A stretch of DNA of 64,000 nt, from the NCBI RefSeq assembly GCF_017948455.1, contig NZ_JAFFSU010000004.1, forward strand, positions 359,029 through 423,028, in the 5' to 3' direction. The notes under the pieces are model-generated. The model had not been told where the DNA came from and did no database searches. It saw only the letters and a list, made by a program, of their open reading frames with translations. This document shows, piece after piece, positions 17,530 through 26,271 of the stretch. The DNA is from Streptomyces sp. GESEQ-4 (GTDB taxonomy: Bacteria; Actinomycetota; Actinomycetes; Streptomycetales; Streptomycetaceae). Made by a program: the position numbers and the translations under genes. Numbering within the stretch: the first letter of the stretch is position 1; every line of letters begins with the position of its first letter.

Positions 17530-18825
17530 ATGGCGGTGCAGGAGGCGAGACAGGGTGGGGGTGCTGACTCGGGCGGGCCGACGGGTGGGCACCGGGGTGG
17601 CTGCACCTGTGGTGACTGTCCGCACGGGGCCCGTGCGGGGCATCGGCGGGCCGTCGCCGAATTCCTGCTGAAGCGGGACGAGTTCGCGGCGGGGCAGGGG
17701 CTGCCCGCCGCCGTGGCCCATTCCGCATCGGCCTCCCGCCAGTGGGTGTCCGAGGAGTTGGCCCAGTCCGCCGAACTCGTCGCCGAACGCGGCCGTGCCG
17801 AGGGCGACGCCCGGCTCGTCCACCTGTGGTGGCGTACGTCCTGTGCGGTGGGGGCGCTGGCCCTGCTGCTGTTGCTCGGCCAGGCGCTCACCGCGATCGG
17901 CGCGGGCTGGACGAGTGCGCGGACCGCGGGGCTGCTCGCCGCGCTGGTCGTGGCCGGTGCGCTGACGGCGGCCTCGTGGTTCCACCGGGCGCGCGGCGGT
18001 GCGCTCGCGCCGGTCATCGGTGAGGACAACCGGCTGTCCACGTCGCGTGCGGTGGCCGGGGCGTGGGCTCTGTTCGTGGCGTACGCCGTGCTGGTGCTGG
18101 CCGGGCGTCTCGCGGTGGCCTCCGGGCACGAGGAGCGGGACGCGCTGATCGCCGGGCTCGAACTCGCCCGGGGTGCCGGGGTCGTGACCGTGCTCGCCGT
18201 GGTCTGCGGCATCGCGGTGCTGGTGCGGCGGGTCGTCGGGATGCGGGTGCTGGGACAGCGGCTGCAGAAGGTACGGGCGGACCGGCCACGGGCTGCCGAT
18301 CTGCTGACGGACGACTCGGGGCGCGGGTCGTTCGCCGACCTTCAGTACGTCGTGATCAGCGCGGTCGCGTTGCTGTTCGCGGCGGTGCGGCTGGCGCGGC
18401 GGCCGGATCAGCTGCCTGATCTGCCGTGGGGGCTGGCGGTCGTGGTGCTGGTGTCGGCGGCGACATATGTGGCCGGGAAGTATGCGGAAGGGGGTCGGCC
18501 GGTGATCCTTTCGGTCGTGCGGTCCCGGGAGACCGGTGCTCTGGACGCGCCCATCCGCACCGGCGACGACATCGAGATCCGGGGGGCCGGATTCGTGCCG
18601 CCGGGGGCGCAGGGCGCGGACCGGTTGGCGCGGATGGTCGTCCGGATCGGCGCGGTCCATGTGCATGTGCCGCTGGTGCCGGTGACCGGCGGGTTCAGCA
18701 ACCCCACGGACGCGGTGCTCACGGTGCCGGTGCCGGTGGATGTGGAGCCCGGGCGGCTGGACGTTCAGGTGGTGACGGCCGCGGGGGCCGAGACGAACCG
18801 GTACGCGATCGATGTGACGGAGTGA
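17530..18825 (+). CDS. Multi-pass membrane protein with C-terminal IPT/TIG-like domain
   Basis: 431 aa; GGAGGA precedes ATG 17530. The N-terminal ~30 residues are Gly-rich with a CTCGDCPHG cysteine pair pattern. About six hydrophobic segments follow (for example VGALALLLLLGQALTAIGAGW, GLLAALVVAGALTAASW, AWALFVAYAVLVLAGRLAV, GVVTVLAVVCGIAVLV, LQYVVISAVALLFAAVRL, GLAVVVLVSAATYVAG). The last ~110 residues form a beta-rich soluble domain with 'GDDIEIRGAGFVPPGA', the start pattern of IPT/TIG immunoglobulin-like folds. Function unknown; no conserved partner is visible. Confidence 0.8.
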   Translation: MAVQEARQGGGADSGGPTGGHRGGCTCGDCPHGARAGHRRAVAEFLLKRDEFAAGQGLPAAVAHSASASRQWVSEELAQSAELVAERGRAEGDARLVHLWWRTSCAVGALALLLLLGQALTAIGAGWTSARTAGLLAALVVAGALTAASWFHRARGGALAPVIGEDNRLSTSRAVAGAWALFVAYAVLVLAGRLAVASGHEERDALIAGLELARGAGVVTVLAVVCGIAVLVRRVVGMRVLGQRLQKVRADRPRAADLLTDDSGRGSFADLQYVVISAVALLFAAVRLARRPDQLPDLPWGLAVVVLVSAATYVAGKYAEGGRPVILSVVRSRETGALDAPIRTGDDIEIRGAGFVPPGAQGADRLARMVVRIGAVHVHVPLVPVTGGFSNPTDAVLTVPVPVDVEPGRLDVQVVTAAGAETNRYAIDVTE

Positions 18826-18943
18826 CGCGGAAGCCGGACCAAGTCGGAAAAACAGGTCTGGACGAGGTTGAGCGGGGCAGCCTGTTCGTGCGTATCGTCA
18901 TTTGAGGGGTCACGTCACAGCGGGCGAGAGGCGGCTACGAGCG

Positions 18944-19474
18944 ATGACTCACGGCATTCGTACGGACACGCACTCCCCCTATCTCGACGGCGGACGCGAC
19001 TGGCGGGACACCGCCACCCGTTACGCCCTGCTACCGCTCCGCGTCTTCCTCGGCGTCACCTTCATCTACGCGGGCCTGGACAAACTCACCGACAGCGCCT
19101 TCATGAAGGACTCCGGTTCCGGGTCCGTCGGCGATCTGATGCGTACGGTGCGTGACTCGTCGGCGATCCCGGCCCTGGTCGACCAGGCGCTGAAGAACCC
19201 CGTCGGCTTCGGCTACGCCATCGCCTTCGGCGAGCTGGCCGTCGGCATCGGGACACTGATCGGCCTGCTCACCCGCATCGCCGCACTGGGCGGTGCGCTC
19301 ATCTCCCTCAGCCTGTGGCTGACCGTGAGCTGGGCCACCGAGCCCTACTACTACGGCAATGACCTCGCCTACCTGATGGCCTGGCTGCCTCTCGTCCTCG
19401 CGGGCGCGCCCATGCTGTCGCTGGACGCCGCGCTACGGGGGCGACGACGACAGCGGACGGGGGCATTTCGGTAA
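18944..19474 (+). CDS. DoxX-family membrane protein
   Basis: 176 aa from ATG 18944; an in-frame GTG upstream (18902) gives a less likely longer form. DoxX proteins are four-helix membrane proteins linked to quinone or redox metabolism. The characteristic start LLPLRVFLGVTFIYAGLDKLTD is followed by a variable loop and hydrophobic segments including FGYAIAFGELAVGIGTLIGLL and the region ending LMAWLPLVLAGAPMLSLDAAL. It is convergent with the small membrane protein gene next to it (3 bp apart). No partner enzyme adjoins it. Confidence 0.85.
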   Translation: MTHGIRTDTHSPYLDGGRDWRDTATRYALLPLRVFLGVTFIYAGLDKLTDSAFMKDSGSGSVGDLMRTVRDSSAIPALVDQALKNPVGFGYAIAFGELAVGIGTLIGLLTRIAALGGALISLSLWLTVSWATEPYYYGNDLAYLMAWLPLVLAGAPMLSLDAALRGRRRQRTGAFR

Positions 19475-19477
19475 CCC

Positions 19478-19747
19478 TCAGCCCGCCTGCGTGGGGTTGT
19501 GGCCCGGTGCCTGTGGCTGGGCCTCGGTCGGGCCAGGTGGTGCGCCGGTTCGGCGTCCGCGGCGGCGTATCCCCCGGGTCAGCCCACCCACCGTGGCGGC
19601 CAGGCAGAAGCCGACCACGACGAGCGGTATCACCGCGAACCACGGTGTCTCCCAGGCGCCGCCCGCGTCGCCGGCGTAGATGATGCCCACGAGGGTCAGG
19701 AAGGCGCCGGCGACCAGTCGGCCGGGCTGGACCTCATGACGTAGCAC
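19478..19747 (-). CDS. Small two-helix membrane protein, coupled to the PspC gene
   Basis: 89 aa with two membrane segments (LVAGAFLTLVGIIYAG and WFAVIPLVVVGFCLAATVGGL) and a basic, Pro/Gln-rich tail. Its start overlaps the stop of the PspC-domain gene upstream by 14 bases, so the two are probably translationally coupled and work in the same process. I do not recognise a named family. Confidence 0.75.
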   Translation of the reverse strand: MLRHEVQPGRLVAGAFLTLVGIIYAGDAGGAWETPWFAVIPLVVVGFCLAATVGGLTRGIRRRGRRTGAPPGPTEAQPQAPGHNPTQAG

Positions 19748-21221
19748 GGCTCACCTCCGCCTGTCCGACGCCGACCCGGAGATCGAGGTCGAGTGTGCCG
19801 GTGCTCTTGGTGCCCGGGGGCGGTGTGAGGGTCAGTTCCTGGTGTCGGCCCGGTTCCACGTCCACGTCCTGTTGCTCGTCGCCCGGCAGTTGGATGTCGC
19901 CCACGCCCACGTCGATGGTCACCTTCACGGTCACGTCCTCCGGCACGATCACCTTCAGCCGGCCCACGCCGACGTCGGCGCCTGTGTCGACCGTTCGGCC
20001 CTTGGCGAGGGGCACTGCGGTCAGGTCGAGCGTGCCGACGCCTGTGCCCAGCTCGTAGTGCTGCCGCACGTCCGCCACCGCGGTGGGGCGCCATGTCTCC
20101 TGAATCCACTGCGTGCTGATGTCCTTCGGTATCGCGGCCGCCGCGGCGAGCAGACTCGCCGTGATGACCGCGAGGAAGAACGAACCGGCTCCCGTGCGGC
20201 CCAGGAACGCGCTGACGGCTATGCCCAGGCCGAGGACGATGAGCGCGCAGGCGAGCCCGGTCTGGAGGCTCGTGCCGAGGGGGTGTTCGTCCCAGGTGAG
20301 GCGGGTGCCCAGGACGCCGGCGAGGAGGGCGAGCAGGGAGACCCAGCCGCCGATCCAGCGGGGGCCGCGCGGACGCGGTGCCTGGACGGGGGTGCGGCGG
20401 CGTATGTCGTCGGGGCTGTTGCCCCATGGGCCGAGGCCGATGTTGACGGCTGCCGCGATGTCGCGGGCGTGGGAGTCGCCCGGGCCCCAGAGATAGCCCG
20501 TCCCGCCCTCGTGCGTGCCGTCCTTGACGATGGGGTCGCGCCACCAGGACGGGTAGGCGGTGGGGACGGGCGGGGCCTGTGCCTCCGGCGGGGCGTCCGC
20601 GACGGCCTGGGCTGCCAGGGGGTCGGGGTCGGGGGTGCCGCGGTGCCGGGACCAGTAGGCGGCGCCCGCGAGGAGCAGGGAGAGGACCACGGCGAAGGTC
20701 AGTACCCCGCCGTTCTTCAGCAGGGTCAGGAACACCCCGCAGCCCACCAGCGCGAACAGCACGGCCGTCAGGGCCTGGCCGTCGACCCGGCCGGTCAGCA
20801 GCTTCCGCACCTCGTTCTGCTCCTCGTCCTCGTACGGGACGAAGAGCCAGGCGAAGCCGTAGAAGATCAGACCGAGGCCACCGGTCGCCGACAGCACCGC
20901 CAGGGTGATCCGGAAGATCACCGGATCCATGTCACACTGCCGCCCGAGCCCGGCACACACCCCGGCCAGCATCTTGTGCGACCGATCCCGCCGAAAGCGG
21001 TGAGGCGGACCGGGGACGTCGGCCGACTGGGCGGGTGCGTCGGTGGGTGGGCGGGGTGCGCTGGTCGGCGGGCCGGGTGGCTGCGTGCCCTCCTTCTCGT
21101 ACGCGCGAGGCTCCTTTCCCTCGGTGCCGGGCGCGTCCGTGGCGTCCTGCCCGGTGCCCGGGGTGGGGCGTGGGCCGGAGCCGGGTCCCGGACCCGTCGC
21201 GGCGTGCTGGTGATCTGTCAT
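19734..21221 (-). CDS. PspC-domain membrane protein
   Basis: 495 aa from the ATG at 21221. A disordered Pro/Gly/Thr N-terminus of about 90 residues leads to a PspC domain (RSHKMLAGVCAGLGRQCDMDPVIFRI...LLFYGFAWLFVP-type helix). Further membrane segments and a C-terminal beta-rich domain follow (repeated 'GVGTLDLTAV', 'VGVGRLKVIVP', 'VDVGVGDIQLP', 'LDLRVGVGQAEV'), typical of cell-envelope stress proteins of the LiaF-like type. PspC proteins sense or protect against membrane stress. It is divergent from a PspC-histidine kinase gene, so the three genes likely form one envelope-stress module. Confidence 0.85.
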   Translation of the reverse strand: MTDHQHAATGPGPGSGPRPTPGTGQDATDAPGTEGKEPRAYEKEGTQPPGPPTSAPRPPTDAPAQSADVPGPPHRFRRDRSHKMLAGVCAGLGRQCDMDPVIFRITLAVLSATGGLGLIFYGFAWLFVPYEDEEQNEVRKLLTGRVDGQALTAVLFALVGCGVFLTLLKNGGVLTFAVVLSLLLAGAAYWSRHRGTPDPDPLAAQAVADAPPEAQAPPVPTAYPSWWRDPIVKDGTHEGGTGYLWGPGDSHARDIAAAVNIGLGPWGNSPDDIRRRTPVQAPRPRGPRWIGGWVSLLALLAGVLGTRLTWDEHPLGTSLQTGLACALIVLGLGIAVSAFLGRTGAGSFFLAVITASLLAAAAAIPKDISTQWIQETWRPTAVADVRQHYELGTGVGTLDLTAVPLAKGRTVDTGADVGVGRLKVIVPEDVTVKVTIDVGVGDIQLPGDEQQDVDVEPGRHQELTLTPPPGTKSTGTLDLDLRVGVGQAEVSRATS

Positions 21222-21264
21222 GAGTCCATGGTGACGGGCGCAGTGCCTCGGCGGGAGTCGGAAC

Positions 21265-21365
21265 GACCCTGGCCGGACCCTGATATCGGCCCTGAGCCGA
21301 GGGCGGGGAAGCGTTCGACGGAGACGGGTTTCGAAGATCAGGGGAGTCTCGGGGGTCGACCCTGA
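21265..21365. promoter_or_regulatory. Divergent promoter region with repeated GACCCTGA words
   Basis: Between the divergent PspC gene and PspC-kinase gene the word (G)ACCCTG(A/G) occurs at 21265, 21276 and 21358, with GGCCCTGA at 21288. Direct repeats at an 11-12 base spacing are a plausible binding site for the LuxR-type regulator encoded at 22690. Confidence 0.3.
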
Positions 21366-22693
21366 TGCCTCGGCCGTCCGAGCGTGTGAACATCGATGGC
21401 ATGCCGGAAGCCGCAACAGCGCCACTCGTGGAACCGCGGCCGCCGCGCAAGCTCTACCGCAGCAGTGACGGACGCTGGCTGGGTGGCGTGGCGCGGGGGC
21501 TCGCCGGGCATCTCGGGCTGCCTGTGATCTGGGTGCGGCTGGTCTTCGTCGGCCTGTTCATGGCGGACGGCCTCGGCGCTCTGCTCTACGCCGCGTTCTG
21601 GTTCTTCGTGCCACTCGGCGTCGGCGGCGTCGAAGCCCAGCGGCCCCCCTCCCTCGTCGGCACGGAAACCTCGCCCGACGGCCGCCGCAGACTCGTCGCC
21701 CGCAAGCCGGACAAGGGCCAGATCGTCGCTCTGCTCCTCATGGTCGTCGTGGCCATGGTCTTCGTCGGCAGTGTGAATCTGGGCAGCGGCGCCCAGGCGT
21801 ATCTTGTGCCGGCCGTGCTCGTCGGCGCGGGCGTCGCCCTGGTCTGGCGCCAGGCGGACAACGCCCGCCGGGCCCGCTGGGTCGCGGCCGGCCGCCGCAA
21901 GCGCACGCTCAACCTGCTGCGGGCCGTGGGCGGCGTGCTGCTGGTCACCGCCGGCGTCTCCGGCATCTTCGTGCTGCAGGGCTCCGCCGCCCACCTCGGC
22001 TCGGTCCTGCAGGCCGCCCTCGCGGTCCTCGTCGGGATAACGCTCCTCGCCGGTCCCTACCTCGTGCGCATGACCCAGGACCTGTCCGAGGAGCGGCTGA
22101 TGCGCATCCGCGCCCAGGAGCGCGCCGAAGTCGCCGCGCACGTCCACGACTCGGTGCTGCACACCCTGACCCTGATCCAGCGCAACGCGGAGAACGCGAG
22201 CGAGGTGCGCCGCCTCGCCCGGGCCCAGGAGCGCGACCTGCGCACCTGGCTCTACAAACCCGAGGGCACCGGCAAGGACGAGGCCGACGAACCCACCACC
22301 CTCGCCGACGCCGTGCGGCGCAACGCGGCCGAGGTCGAGGACAAGCACGGCGTCCCCATAGAGGTCGTCGTGGTCGGCGACTGCCCGCTCGACGAGAGAA
22401 TCGCCGCACAAATGCAAGCCGCACGCGAGGCGATGGTGAACGCCGCCAAGTACGGTGGCGAGGGCGGCGCCGTCCAGGTCTTCGCCGAAGTGGAGGGGAA
22501 GACGGTCTTCGTGTCCGTCCGGGACCGCGGACCGGGATTCGATCTCGACTCGATACCCGCCGACCGTATGGGTGTCAGAGAATCGATCATCGGCCGCATG
22601 GAGCGCAACGGCGGTTCGGCCCGGCTGCGTGCCGTGCCGGACGGCGGCACTGAGGTCGAGCTGGAGATGGAGAGGGCGGAGAAGACGACATGA
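21365..22693 (+). CDS. PspC-domain sensor histidine kinase
   Basis: 442 aa. N-terminal PspC domain (KLYRSSDGRWLGGVARGLAGHLGLPVIWVRLVF), then about five membrane segments, then a cytoplasmic kinase. The phosphorylation site is the His in AEVAAHVHDSVLHTLTLIQ, a NarL-type HisKA_3 helix variant; the ATP-binding part shows NAAKYGGEGG (N box) and VRDRGPGFDLDSIP (G box). The stop overlaps the next start (ATGA), so it is coupled to the response regulator. The start is uncertain: ATG 21401 is also possible. Likely stimulus is membrane stress, given the PspC domain and the divergent PspC gene. Confidence 0.88.
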   Translation: MPRPSERVNIDGMPEAATAPLVEPRPPRKLYRSSDGRWLGGVARGLAGHLGLPVIWVRLVFVGLFMADGLGALLYAAFWFFVPLGVGGVEAQRPPSLVGTETSPDGRRRLVARKPDKGQIVALLLMVVVAMVFVGSVNLGSGAQAYLVPAVLVGAGVALVWRQADNARRARWVAAGRRKRTLNLLRAVGGVLLVTAGVSGIFVLQGSAAHLGSVLQAALAVLVGITLLAGPYLVRMTQDLSEERLMRIRAQERAEVAAHVHDSVLHTLTLIQRNAENASEVRRLARAQERDLRTWLYKPEGTGKDEADEPTTLADAVRRNAAEVEDKHGVPIEVVVVGDCPLDERIAAQMQAAREAMVNAAKYGGEGGAVQVFAEVEGKTVFVSVRDRGPGFDLDSIPADRMGVRESIIGRMERNGGSARLRAVPDGGTEVELEMERAEKTT

Positions 22694-23427
22694 GCGACCC
22701 GACCGAGGCAAGCGGTACGGCGGGAGCGGCGGAGTCGGCCGAGTCCGCCCAGGCGGGCGGCGGCGAGCGCCGGGTCCGCGTGGTCCTCGTCGACGACCAC
22801 CGCATGTTCCGTACCGGCGTACAGGCCGAGATCGGACAGACCGAGCAGACCGGCGTCGAAGTCGTCGGCGAGGCCGCGGACGTCGACCAGGCGGTCACGG
22901 TCATCACCGCGACCCGGCCCGAGGTCGTCCTCCTCGACGTGCACCTCCCGGGAGGCGGCGGGGTCGAAGTGCTGCGCCGGTGCGCCCCGTTGATGGCGGA
23001 CACCGAGCAGCCCGTCCGCTTCCTCGCCCTGTCCGTCTCGGACGCGGCGGAGGACGTGATCGGCGTGATCCGGGGCGGCGCGCGAGGCTACGTGACCAAG
23101 ACGATCACGGGCACGGACCTGGTCGCCTCCATCTTCCGTGTGCAGGAAGGCGACGCGGTGTTCTCGCCGAGGCTCGCCGGGTTCGTCCTGGACGCCTTCG
23201 CCTCGACGGACGCCCCTCCCGTGGACGAGGACCTCGACCGCCTCACCCAGCGCGAGCGCGAGGTGCTGCGTCTGATCGCCCGTGGCTATGCCTACAAGGA
23301 GATCGCCAAGCAGCTGTTCATCTCCGTGAAGACGGTCGAGTCCCATGTCTCCGCGGTGCTGAGGAAGCTCCAGCTGTCCAACCGGCATGAGCTGACCCGG
23401 TGGGCGACGGCACGGCGGCTGGTCTGA
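22690..23427 (+). CDS. LuxR/NarL-family response regulator
   Basis: 245 aa. Receiver domain with acidic pair VVLVDDHRMFRTG, the phospho-accepting Asp in VVLLDVHLPGG and the Lys in VTKTITG. C-terminal LuxR-type helix-turn-helix at about 178-240 (LTQREREVLRLIARGYAYKEIAKQLFISVKTVESHVSAVL). It has an extra ~25-residue Ala/Glu-rich N-terminus. It overlaps the kinase gene by 4 bases and is the obvious partner. Expected to bind DNA near 21265-21365 and control the module; this is inference. Confidence 0.93.
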   Translation: MSDPTEASGTAGAAESAESAQAGGGERRVRVVLVDDHRMFRTGVQAEIGQTEQTGVEVVGEAADVDQAVTVITATRPEVVLLDVHLPGGGGVEVLRRCAPLMADTEQPVRFLALSVSDAAEDVIGVIRGGARGYVTKTITGTDLVASIFRVQEGDAVFSPRLAGFVLDAFASTDAPPVDEDLDRLTQREREVLRLIARGYAYKEIAKQLFISVKTVESHVSAVLRKLQLSNRHELTRWATARRLV

Positions 23428-23460
23428 TCACGGACGGGGGCGGTAGGAGAGAGTCGCGGT

Positions 23461-24093
23461 TCAGTGGTGGCCCGGCCGCGGCGCCGGGCCCAGTGCCCGC
23501 ACGGCCCAGCGGTAGTGCCGTACGGCCTTGATCACGCCTATCAGACCCGTCAGCCACAGGATCGTGCCGATGCCCATGTCGAGGGCGACATCGCTGTAGC
23601 GCGTGCGGTCCGGTTCCGCACCGGCCGCCGAGGCGAGGGACGCCCACAGGCCGATCACGCAGAGCGCGACGGAGGAGAGCAGCCAGAAGAGGCTGAGGCC
23701 GGGGGAGCGGAGACCGGCGTCGGTCTCCGGGTCGCTGTCCAACTGCAGCCAGGCGTCGAGGAGTTGCCGTATGCGATGGTCGCGGCGGATGGCGTGGGCC
23801 AGGGTGATGACGGACGGGGACAGGGCCGCTAGGCCCAGCAGCGCGAAGACGGGGCCGAGGAGGAAGCCGAGCGGATCCCGCTCCTCCAGCTGCTGCAGCG
23901 GGATCACAAGGAGCGCCCAGCCGATGATCGCGGAGAGCGCCAGCAGCCACAGCAGCAGTACCCGGTGGACCCCGATGCTGCACCGGTGCAGCTCCTCCAG
24001 CGCCCGCCCCCGGTCCGCCAGCAGGGCCGCCCGGTCCGGCCACATCCTGCTGTGCGGCGGTGGGGGAGGCGGCGGCAGTGCGGAGCGCGGCAT
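23461..24093 (-). CDS. Four-helix membrane protein of unknown function
   Basis: 210 aa from the ATG at 24093, preceded by AGAAGG. A run of seven prolines follows the N-terminal Met-Pro-Arg-Ser-Ala-Leu. Four hydrophobic segments are visible: VLLLWLLALSAIIGWALLVI, FLLGPVFALLGLAALSPSVI, SLFWLLSSVALCVIGLWASL and MGIGTILWLTGLIGVIKAV. The middle has a charged loop (AIRRDHRIRQLLDAW). I do not recognise the family. It ends 33 bp from the convergent response regulator gene. Confidence 0.75.
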   Translation of the reverse strand: MPRSALPPPPPPPHSRMWPDRAALLADRGRALEELHRCSIGVHRVLLLWLLALSAIIGWALLVIPLQQLEERDPLGFLLGPVFALLGLAALSPSVITLAHAIRRDHRIRQLLDAWLQLDSDPETDAGLRSPGLSLFWLLSSVALCVIGLWASLASAAGAEPDRTRYSDVALDMGIGTILWLTGLIGVIKAVRHYRWAVRALGPAPRPGHH

Positions 24094-24193
24094 CGACACC
24101 TTCTCGGGGCACGGGACGTCGTACGAAGCGTTTCGCAGACGCTACCGTGCCGACGTGGGCATGCCACGCCCTGTGGTGTGCCGTCGGACACCT

Positions 24194-25234
24194 TCACGCC
24201 ACCCGCGTCGCCCCCGCGAACGGCATCTCGTCGATGGGCGCCAGCCGTACCGGCGCCGAGGGGTTGGGGGCGTGGATCATCCGGCCGTTGCCGACGTAGA
24301 GGCCGACATGACTGATGCCGGAGTAGAAGAACACCAGGTCGCCCGGGAGGAGTTCGGCGCGGGAGACCCGGCGGCCGGCGTCGATCTGGGCGTAGGTCGT
24401 ACGGGGCAGGGAGATGCCCGCGGAGCGGTACGCGGCCTGCATGAGGCCCGAGCAGTCGAAGGCGTCGGGGCCGGTCGCGCCCCACACATAGGGGCTGCCG
24501 AGCTTCTGGTAGGCGTACGAAACGGCGGAGGCCGCACGGGCGTTGGGCGCCGTCACGGGTCCCGTCAGGCCGTCCCGTGCGTCCGTACGTGAGGCCCGTC
24601 CGGCGTCCTCGAGCCGGGCCCGCTCCTCGGCCGTCAGCCGGGACAGCAGCCGCCGGGCCGCGTCCAGCTTGCCGGTGATCGTCTTCTTGTGCCGCTTCAG
24701 CTCGGCCTGCCGGGACTTCAGTGAGGTGAGCTCGATGTGCGCGGCGCCGCGCAGTCGCTCGATCTCGCGCAGCTGCTTGCGTACGCGGTCGACGGACGCG
24801 GCCTGACGGCTGCCCGCACGTTCGGCGAACTCGGCGCCCTGGAGGTATCCGTCCGGGTCGGCGGAGAGCGCGAGCTGGAGCGCGGGGTCGAGGCCGCCGT
24901 CGCGGTACTGGGCCGCCGCCATCGAACCCAGCGCGGCCCGCTCGGAGTTGAGGCCGTCCGTCTTGCGCGCCGCCTCGTCCCGCAGGTCCCGCAGGCGCCG
25001 CTCGGCCGCCTCCGACTTCTCCTTCGCGCCGTTGTATCTCTCGGTGGCGACCTCCGCCTCCTGGTACAGCCTGTCCACCTTCGCCTTGACCTGAGCGGGC
25101 GTCAGCTCCGGCTCCGCATGCCCGGTCCCGTCCAGACCGGTCGCGGTCGCGGCGCCCGCGAGGGCGATCGTGGCGGCCGTACGGGCCGAGGTGCCGCCGG
25201 TCGAACGCTGTCGGGGCTTGCGGTGCGCTGCCAC
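24194..25234 (-). CDS. Secreted NlpC/P60 peptidoglycan hydrolase (first copy)
   Basis: 346 aa from GTG 25234 (GTG 25246 possible). Signal sequence AAHRKPRQR...TAATIALAGAATATG, a long coiled coil at about 50-225 (VKAKVDRLYQEAEVATERY... LRDEAARK... KSRQAELKRHKK), then a C-terminal NlpC/P60 domain. Catalytic Cys is in DAFDCSGLMQAA, the His in ISHVGLYVGNGRMIHAP. Such enzymes cut peptide stems of peptidoglycan, mainly D-Glu-mDAP type bonds, during growth or spore germination. It is a paralogue of the gene at 37865-39028, which has the same layout and a similar promoter. The two genes were about 2.7 kb apart before the transposon came in. Confidence 0.92.
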   Translation of the reverse strand: MAAHRKPRQRSTGGTSARTAATIALAGAATATGLDGTGHAEPELTPAQVKAKVDRLYQEAEVATERYNGAKEKSEAAERRLRDLRDEAARKTDGLNSERAALGSMAAAQYRDGGLDPALQLALSADPDGYLQGAEFAERAGSRQAASVDRVRKQLREIERLRGAAHIELTSLKSRQAELKRHKKTITGKLDAARRLLSRLTAEERARLEDAGRASRTDARDGLTGPVTAPNARAASAVSYAYQKLGSPYVWGATGPDAFDCSGLMQAAYRSAGISLPRTTYAQIDAGRRVSRAELLPGDLVFFYSGISHVGLYVGNGRMIHAPNPSAPVRLAPIDEMPFAGATRVA

Positions 25235-25673
25235 GTGGACCTGCACGTCCTTTCGTCCGACCGCCGGTGCCGTGGGGGCCGCCGGCGGCTCTGCGTCCGG
25301 CGGCAGCCCGCACAGGGGGAGCGGACCGCCGCCGGACCTTTTCGGCGGGGTGATCGACTGCCGCCCCTGGCCCGGGCGGCGGTGGGGAGCCGGTCACCTG
25401 GGGGAGGACGCTAAACCCGGGTGTGTCGGACGGGTAACGCGTTGCGCGGAACTGACGCGAGCGGACCGCACGGTGACCGTAAGTGATCGTGATCCCGTTC
25501 CGGGGCCGTCGACTTCACGCAGTGTGGTGACCGAAGTGAGGATTCCGGGACCCCTGGGGGTGACGGGCTGCTATGGACCGCATATATGCAACCTCCGCGC
25601 CAAGCCGGTCCGGTGCATCGCTGAGGCAGGCCGGTGTCATGTGCCCAACCGCCTCTGATTAGGCTCCGGCGTC
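25235..25673. other. Divergent promoter region between the NlpC/P60 and small membrane protein genes
   Basis: Contains a long GC-rich leader for the NlpC/P60 gene with complementary GCCGCCGGCGG-like words, the candidate promoter at 25408-25437, and near 25664 a TAGGCT box 8 bases before the ATG of the membrane protein gene, suggesting leaderless transcription there. No further gene seen. Confidence 0.5.
25408..25437 (-). promoter_or_regulatory. Candidate promoter of the first NlpC/P60 gene
   Basis: On the minus strand TTACCC, 18 bases, TAGCGT, followed by CCTCC. The second NlpC/P60 gene has the same -10 word, the same 18-base spacing and a similar TCCTCC start (39251-39280), so the paralogues seem to share a promoter class. 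Confidence 0.4.
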
Positions 25674-26027
25674 ATGGACGTACTCATCCATCTCTTCGTC
25701 GGCCTGCACATCATCGGCATCGCCGCCCTGCTCGGCGGCTTCTTCACCCAGATGAAGGCGATGGGGCAGGGCACCGCCCGCTTCGTCCCCGCGATGCTGC
25801 ACGGCGCGCTGACCATGCTGGTCACCGGCATGATCCTGGTCGGCCTCAACCAGGCCGACGACCAGTCCGTCAACAACATCAAGATCGGTGTGAAGCTGGC
25901 GCTGCTGGTCGTGATCCTCGGGCTCGTCTATGTGAAGCGCGACGACGAGAAGGTCGAGAAGCCGCTGTTCGGCCTGGTCGGCCTGCTGACCACGGCGAAC
26001 GTCTTCATCGCGGTGCTGTGGACCTGA
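25674..26027 (+). CDS. Small integral membrane protein
   Basis: 117 aa, almost entirely hydrophobic with four membrane segments: VLIHLFVGLHIIGIAALLGG, LHGALTMLVTGMILVGL, GVKLALLVVILGLVYV and LFGLVGLLTTANVFIAVLW. It resembles small conserved actinobacterial membrane proteins with no assigned function. Translation probably starts at or near the transcript end (TAGGCT box 8 bases before ATG). Before the transposon arrived it was convergent with the NlpC/P60 gene now at 37865. Confidence 0.8.
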   Translation: MDVLIHLFVGLHIIGIAALLGGFFTQMKAMGQGTARFVPAMLHGALTMLVTGMILVGLNQADDQSVNNIKIGVKLALLVVILGLVYVKRDDEKVEKPLFGLVGLLTTANVFIAVLWT

Positions 26028-26117
26028 CGTCCCGCAACGGGAAGACGCTCGCCCAGCCCCGGACGTCGTAGCGCGGCCGGGACGGGCGAACTCGGCGACG
26101 AGCAGGACGCCGCCCGT

Positions 26118-26122
26118 GCTTC
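26118..26122. repeat. Left target-site duplication GCTTC of the Tn7-like element
   Basis: GCTTC directly before the left terminal TGT. The same five bases follow the right end at 37859-37863. Five-base duplications are the hallmark of Tn7/Mu-type insertion. Confidence 0.93.
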
Positions 26123-26146
26123 TGTAGGTTCCGATTTCAATTGTCG
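26123..26146 (+). repeat. Left terminal inverted repeat of the Tn7-like element
   Basis: Fourteen bases identical to the right end, a five-base variable block, then TGTCG at the same offset in both ends; 20 of 24 positions agree. TGTCG recurs further in, at 26194, 26218, 26228 and 26264, as expected for an array of transposase (TnsB) binding sites. Confidence 0.93.
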
Positions 26147-26271
26147 TTCGGTGGCGACGTGACCTGGGGCTTCGGAGTGTGGTCCAGCCTTCTTGTCGGG
26201 GTTTCGTCCGGACTAACTGTCGGTTTCTGTCGGCTGCAACCAGTCGTGCACCTTGGGCAGTCTTGTCGGTA

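Noticed and set aside
26179..26271. Longer N-terminus for the 12-residue repeat protein
   Set aside because: The extension lies inside the transposon's end repeats; ATG 26272 followed by a basic, then hydrophobic segment is a better start.
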